Shown here: positions 62,039-64,000 of the stretch, one piece after another
How the letters are laid out: each line of letters opens with the position of its first letter
Numbering within the stretch: the first letter of the stretch is position 1
Origin: Lentzea aerocolonigenes
Lineage (GTDB): Bacteria > Actinomycetota > Actinomycetes > Mycobacteriales > Pseudonocardiaceae
Direction of reading: 5' to 3'
DNA: 64,000 nt
Assembly: GCF_000955955.1 (NCBI RefSeq)
Contig: NZ_JYJG01000020.1
Location: forward strand, 1-64,000
The notes under the pieces: generated by a model
What the model saw: only the letters and a program-made list of their open reading frames with translations
Told to the model about the DNA's origin: nothing
The model's database searches: none
Program-made: the position numbers and the translations under genes

Positions 62039-64000
62039 TCAGCGCAAACGCGCGAAGTATTCCTGCAACCTCGCGTGCCGGAATTGGTAGACCGCTCCCG
62101 CTCGCCGCAGCACACCACGCCGGTACGCGTCGTCCAGGAACGCCTGAAGCCGCCACGGAAGGCGCCCGGTGAGTGGAAGCCACACGCGCGCGAAGACGAC
62201 CCACTGCCCCCACGCGGTCAGGCTCAGCACGTACGACAGCCCACCGGCGATGCCGCCGACGAGGCCGATCACCAACGATGTCGCCGGACTCCACGAGGCC
62301 TCGAACCGCAACGCCGTCAGCCCGCCCGCCACGAGCCCGGTGGTGGCCGCGACGAACACCGCGAACACCGGCACGAACAACGCCATCAGTCCGAGCACAT
62401 GCCGCCGGTTGGCTTCGAGCAGGTCGCCAGGACTCCCCGCCGAGCGCAGGTCGAGCGGCGCCTCCAGCGCGGCGACCAGCCAGAACACCACTCCGGCGCC
62501 GACCCCGAACACCAACCCGAAGACGCCGATGTCGACCAGCACGTCCCAGGTCATCTCGTGTCCCGGCTCGACCAGCCAGAACGCCATCGCCCGCACCAGC
62601 CCGTACGCGCTGCCGGCCGCCCCTCCGAACGCCAGCCCGACCAGACCGCGCCGCCACACCGACGGCCCGACCCGTCCGCGCAGGCGCAACCGCGTCCGCA
62701 CGGGCTCGAGTGGCGCCGCCCGGACCACCCACCAATGCGCCAGCCCGAACAACAGCCCGGTGACCAGACCGATCATCACCGCGAACAACAACCCTCGGAC
62801 CGTGAGCGCCCGTAAGACGACGGCCTCGACCACGAAGTCGGCGGCGCCTACCGTCGTGCCGATACCAAGCCCGGTCACCACCGAGGAGGTGCCGAGCTGC
62901 CACCACGCGATGTTGTGGGTGCCGAGCTTCGTGAGGTGATCGGCGAGATAGCCGAGGTAGGGCTGCACACGTTCGGTATACGACCCGTATACAGCCGGTA
63001 CGAAGCTGCTGAGCAGGTGTCGTTCGATCTCGTCGGCGTCGTGGAAGCCGAGGAGCTCTGACGGGTCGTGGTCCGGCGTATCGCTGTAGATTCGCCGCGC
63101 GAGAGCGACCATCAACGGCGTGGTCAGCACCTTCGCGAGCACACCGCCGTTGCGCATCTCGTCGAGCACAGGCGTCCACACGTTCTTGCGCGTGGTCCGC
63201 GGCAGGTAGTCCGCCAAGTCGTCGCACGTCAGGTCGTTGAGCACCACCGCAGCAGCGGACGTCAACACGTCCGTGCCCTCGACCGCGTCCCGGTACTCGT
63301 CCACACGACTCGTGAGCAGCAACGGCAGAGTGGTGGTGTTCAACGCGTTGAGCGCCGGCCGGTGCAACCCGGCCGCGATCTCGTCGAACCCGTCCAGCAC
63401 CGGTAGCACGCGTTGCGCATCGACCAGCGCCGCCGCCAACGTGCCACCGCTCGGCCCCGGCGCCCCGAGGAACGGGTGGTCGCGGATGAGCTGCTCGGCC
63501 ATCCAGTCGCGCAGCCCGGCCCGTTCCGGATGCCACGAGCCCAGCCCGAAGATCACCGGCACCGGCCCGTCGCCCGCCAGATCGAGCACGAACCGCGTGG
63601 TCAGCACCGTCTTCCCGGATCCGGCTCGCCCCAGCACGACCAGCCGTCGTGACCCGACCCTGCGATAGGTCTCGACGACCTGGTCGAGACGTCCGGACAG
63701 CTCGACCTCGCCGCCGATGTTGAGCCAGCTGTCCTGCAGGTCCACAGGTGCTGGATCCCAGGTCACGGGGAGCGGCACCGGGTCGTGGATCTGCCGCTGC
63801 TCCTCCTCGCGGCGCCACCGGGCCTCGACCGCTGCCCTCAAGGTCTCCGCGGCCTCAGCCAGCGGGTCGAACCTCGCGGGTTCAACGGGCAAGGGCTCGT
63901 CACGTCCGGCAGCGGCGAACAACTCGGCCCGTTCTGCGCCGGTCAGCTCCAACGCGTCGGCCAGCGACCGCACGGTGCCCATGCGCGGATCGGTCCGCTC
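62039..64000 (-). CDS. NACHT-type NTPase membrane protein with XRE-like N-terminus (5' end beyond the edge)
   Basis: At least 653 residues, open to the right edge. The first visible residues (ERTDPRMGTVRSLADALELT) look like the end of an XRE-type helix-turn-helix, so the true start is probably outside. The NACHT domain has Walker A VLGRAGSGKTVLTTRF, Walker B VLPVLDGFDEI, and LLTSRVDEYRDAV. The second half has about eight membrane helices, and the C-terminus returns to QFRHARLQEYFARL, the usual end of this actinobacterial family. It is likely a signalling or defence-type STAND NTPase. It lies 58 bases upstream of the ESX-like genes on the same strand. Confidence 0.85.
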   Translation of the reverse strand, partial: ERTDPRMGTVRSLADALELTGAERAELFAAAGRDEPLPVEPARFDPLAEAAETLRAAVEARWRREEEQRQIHDPVPLPVTWDPAPVDLQDSWLNIGGEVELSGRLDQVVETYRRVGSRRLVVLGRAGSGKTVLTTRFVLDLAGDGPVPVIFGLGSWHPERAGLRDWMAEQLIRDHPFLGAPGPSGGTLAAALVDAQRVLPVLDGFDEIAAGLHRPALNALNTTTLPLLLTSRVDEYRDAVEGTDVLTSAAAVVLNDLTCDDLADYLPRTTRKNVWTPVLDEMRNGGVLAKVLTTPLMVALARRIYSDTPDHDPSELLGFHDADEIERHLLSSFVPAVYGSYTERVQPYLGYLADHLTKLGTHNIAWWQLGTSSVVTGLGIGTTVGAADFVVEAVVLRALTVRGLLFAVMIGLVTGLLFGLAHWWVVRAAPLEPVRTRLRLRGRVGPSVWRRGLVGLAFGGAAGSAYGLVRAMAFWLVEPGHEMTWDVLVDIGVFGLVFGVGAGVVFWLVAALEAPLDLRSAGSPGDLLEANRRHVLGLMALFVPVFAVFVAATTGLVAGGLTALRFEASWSPATSLVIGLVGGIAGGLSYVLSLTAWGQWVVFARVWLPLTGRLPWRLQAFLDDAYRRGVLRRAGAVYQFRHARLQEYFARLR

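Noticed and set aside
62976..62992. GTATAC-N5-GTATAC, resembling the GntR palindrome.
   Set aside because: It lies inside the NACHT coding sequence, the spacing differs from both regulon forms and the flanking GC is missing; probably chance.

Overview
The window is high-GC DNA with frequent GTG and TTG starts, tightly packed and overlapping genes, IdeR/DmdR-type iron boxes, a coelichelin-type siderophore locus and ESX-type secreted proteins. This points to an actinomycete, most likely Pseudonocardiaceae-like (inference; there is no rRNA to confirm it).

Region 1 (1-17.3 kb) is most of a coelichelin-type siderophore locus in the order I recall for the Streptomyces coelicolor cch cluster: ferric-siderophore importer ATPase, lipoprotein receptor, ABC half-exporter, a trimodular A-T-E-C-A-T-E-C-A-T NRPS without thioesterase, a second ABC half-exporter and a Fes-like esterase. 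Four iron boxes control three promoters. The first and third A-domain pocket codes read as formyl-hydroxyornithine and hydroxyornithine, but the middle one is not the threonine code, so the product is probably a coelichelin variant. The two half-exporters have complementary degenerate ATPase motifs and look like an obligate heterodimer.

Region 2 (17.3-33 kb) is mixed: VOC and YCII proteins, a secreted M1 metallopeptidase, a cupin, a broken gene remnant, a GH3 glycosidase with its TetR regulator and a likely operator, a single-PASTA protein, an NCS2 nucleobase permease, a DUF2071 protein, an AfsR/SARP-type regulator and an orphan stand-alone LanB-type dehydratase domain.

Region 3 (33-58.6 kb) reads as an oxalate/formate catabolic regulon. 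It holds an NAD-dependent molybdenum formate dehydrogenase whose alpha subunit is split into two genes, an aldehyde dehydrogenase and acyl-CoA dehydrogenase-like pair downstream, a ketopantoate-reductase-like gene (candidate oxalyl-CoA reductase) divergent from a GntR/FCD regulator, a truncated NAD-dependent formate dehydrogenase relic, a 61-residue orphan protein, a TerC protein, an Nramp-fold transporter lacking metal-binding residues, an ADP-forming acyl-CoA synthetase, formyl-CoA:oxalate CoA-transferase, a ThDP enzyme of the oxalyl-CoA decarboxylase/2-hydroxyacyl-CoA lyase type, and a divergent sucCD-like pair. A repeated palindrome (GCATAC-N1-GTATGC or the N8-spaced form) lies in front of the fdh operon, the reductase, the GntR gene, the orphan small gene, and between the ThDP enzyme and sucCD. 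It is the best candidate operator and ties dispersed units into one regulon. Set inside this region are an unrelated caspase-like/EACC1 conflict module (40.2-42.7 kb), an aldo/keto reductase with a divergent AraC regulator, and a lipoprotein.

Region 4 (58.6-64 kb) is an overlapping operon of type VII (ESX) secretion-associated proteins (WXG/PPE-like, EspC-like, YbaB/EspL-like, EspG-like) preceded by a NACHT NTPase with an apparent XRE-type N-terminus that runs off the right edge. No tRNA, rRNA, CRISPR array, transposase or integrase was seen.
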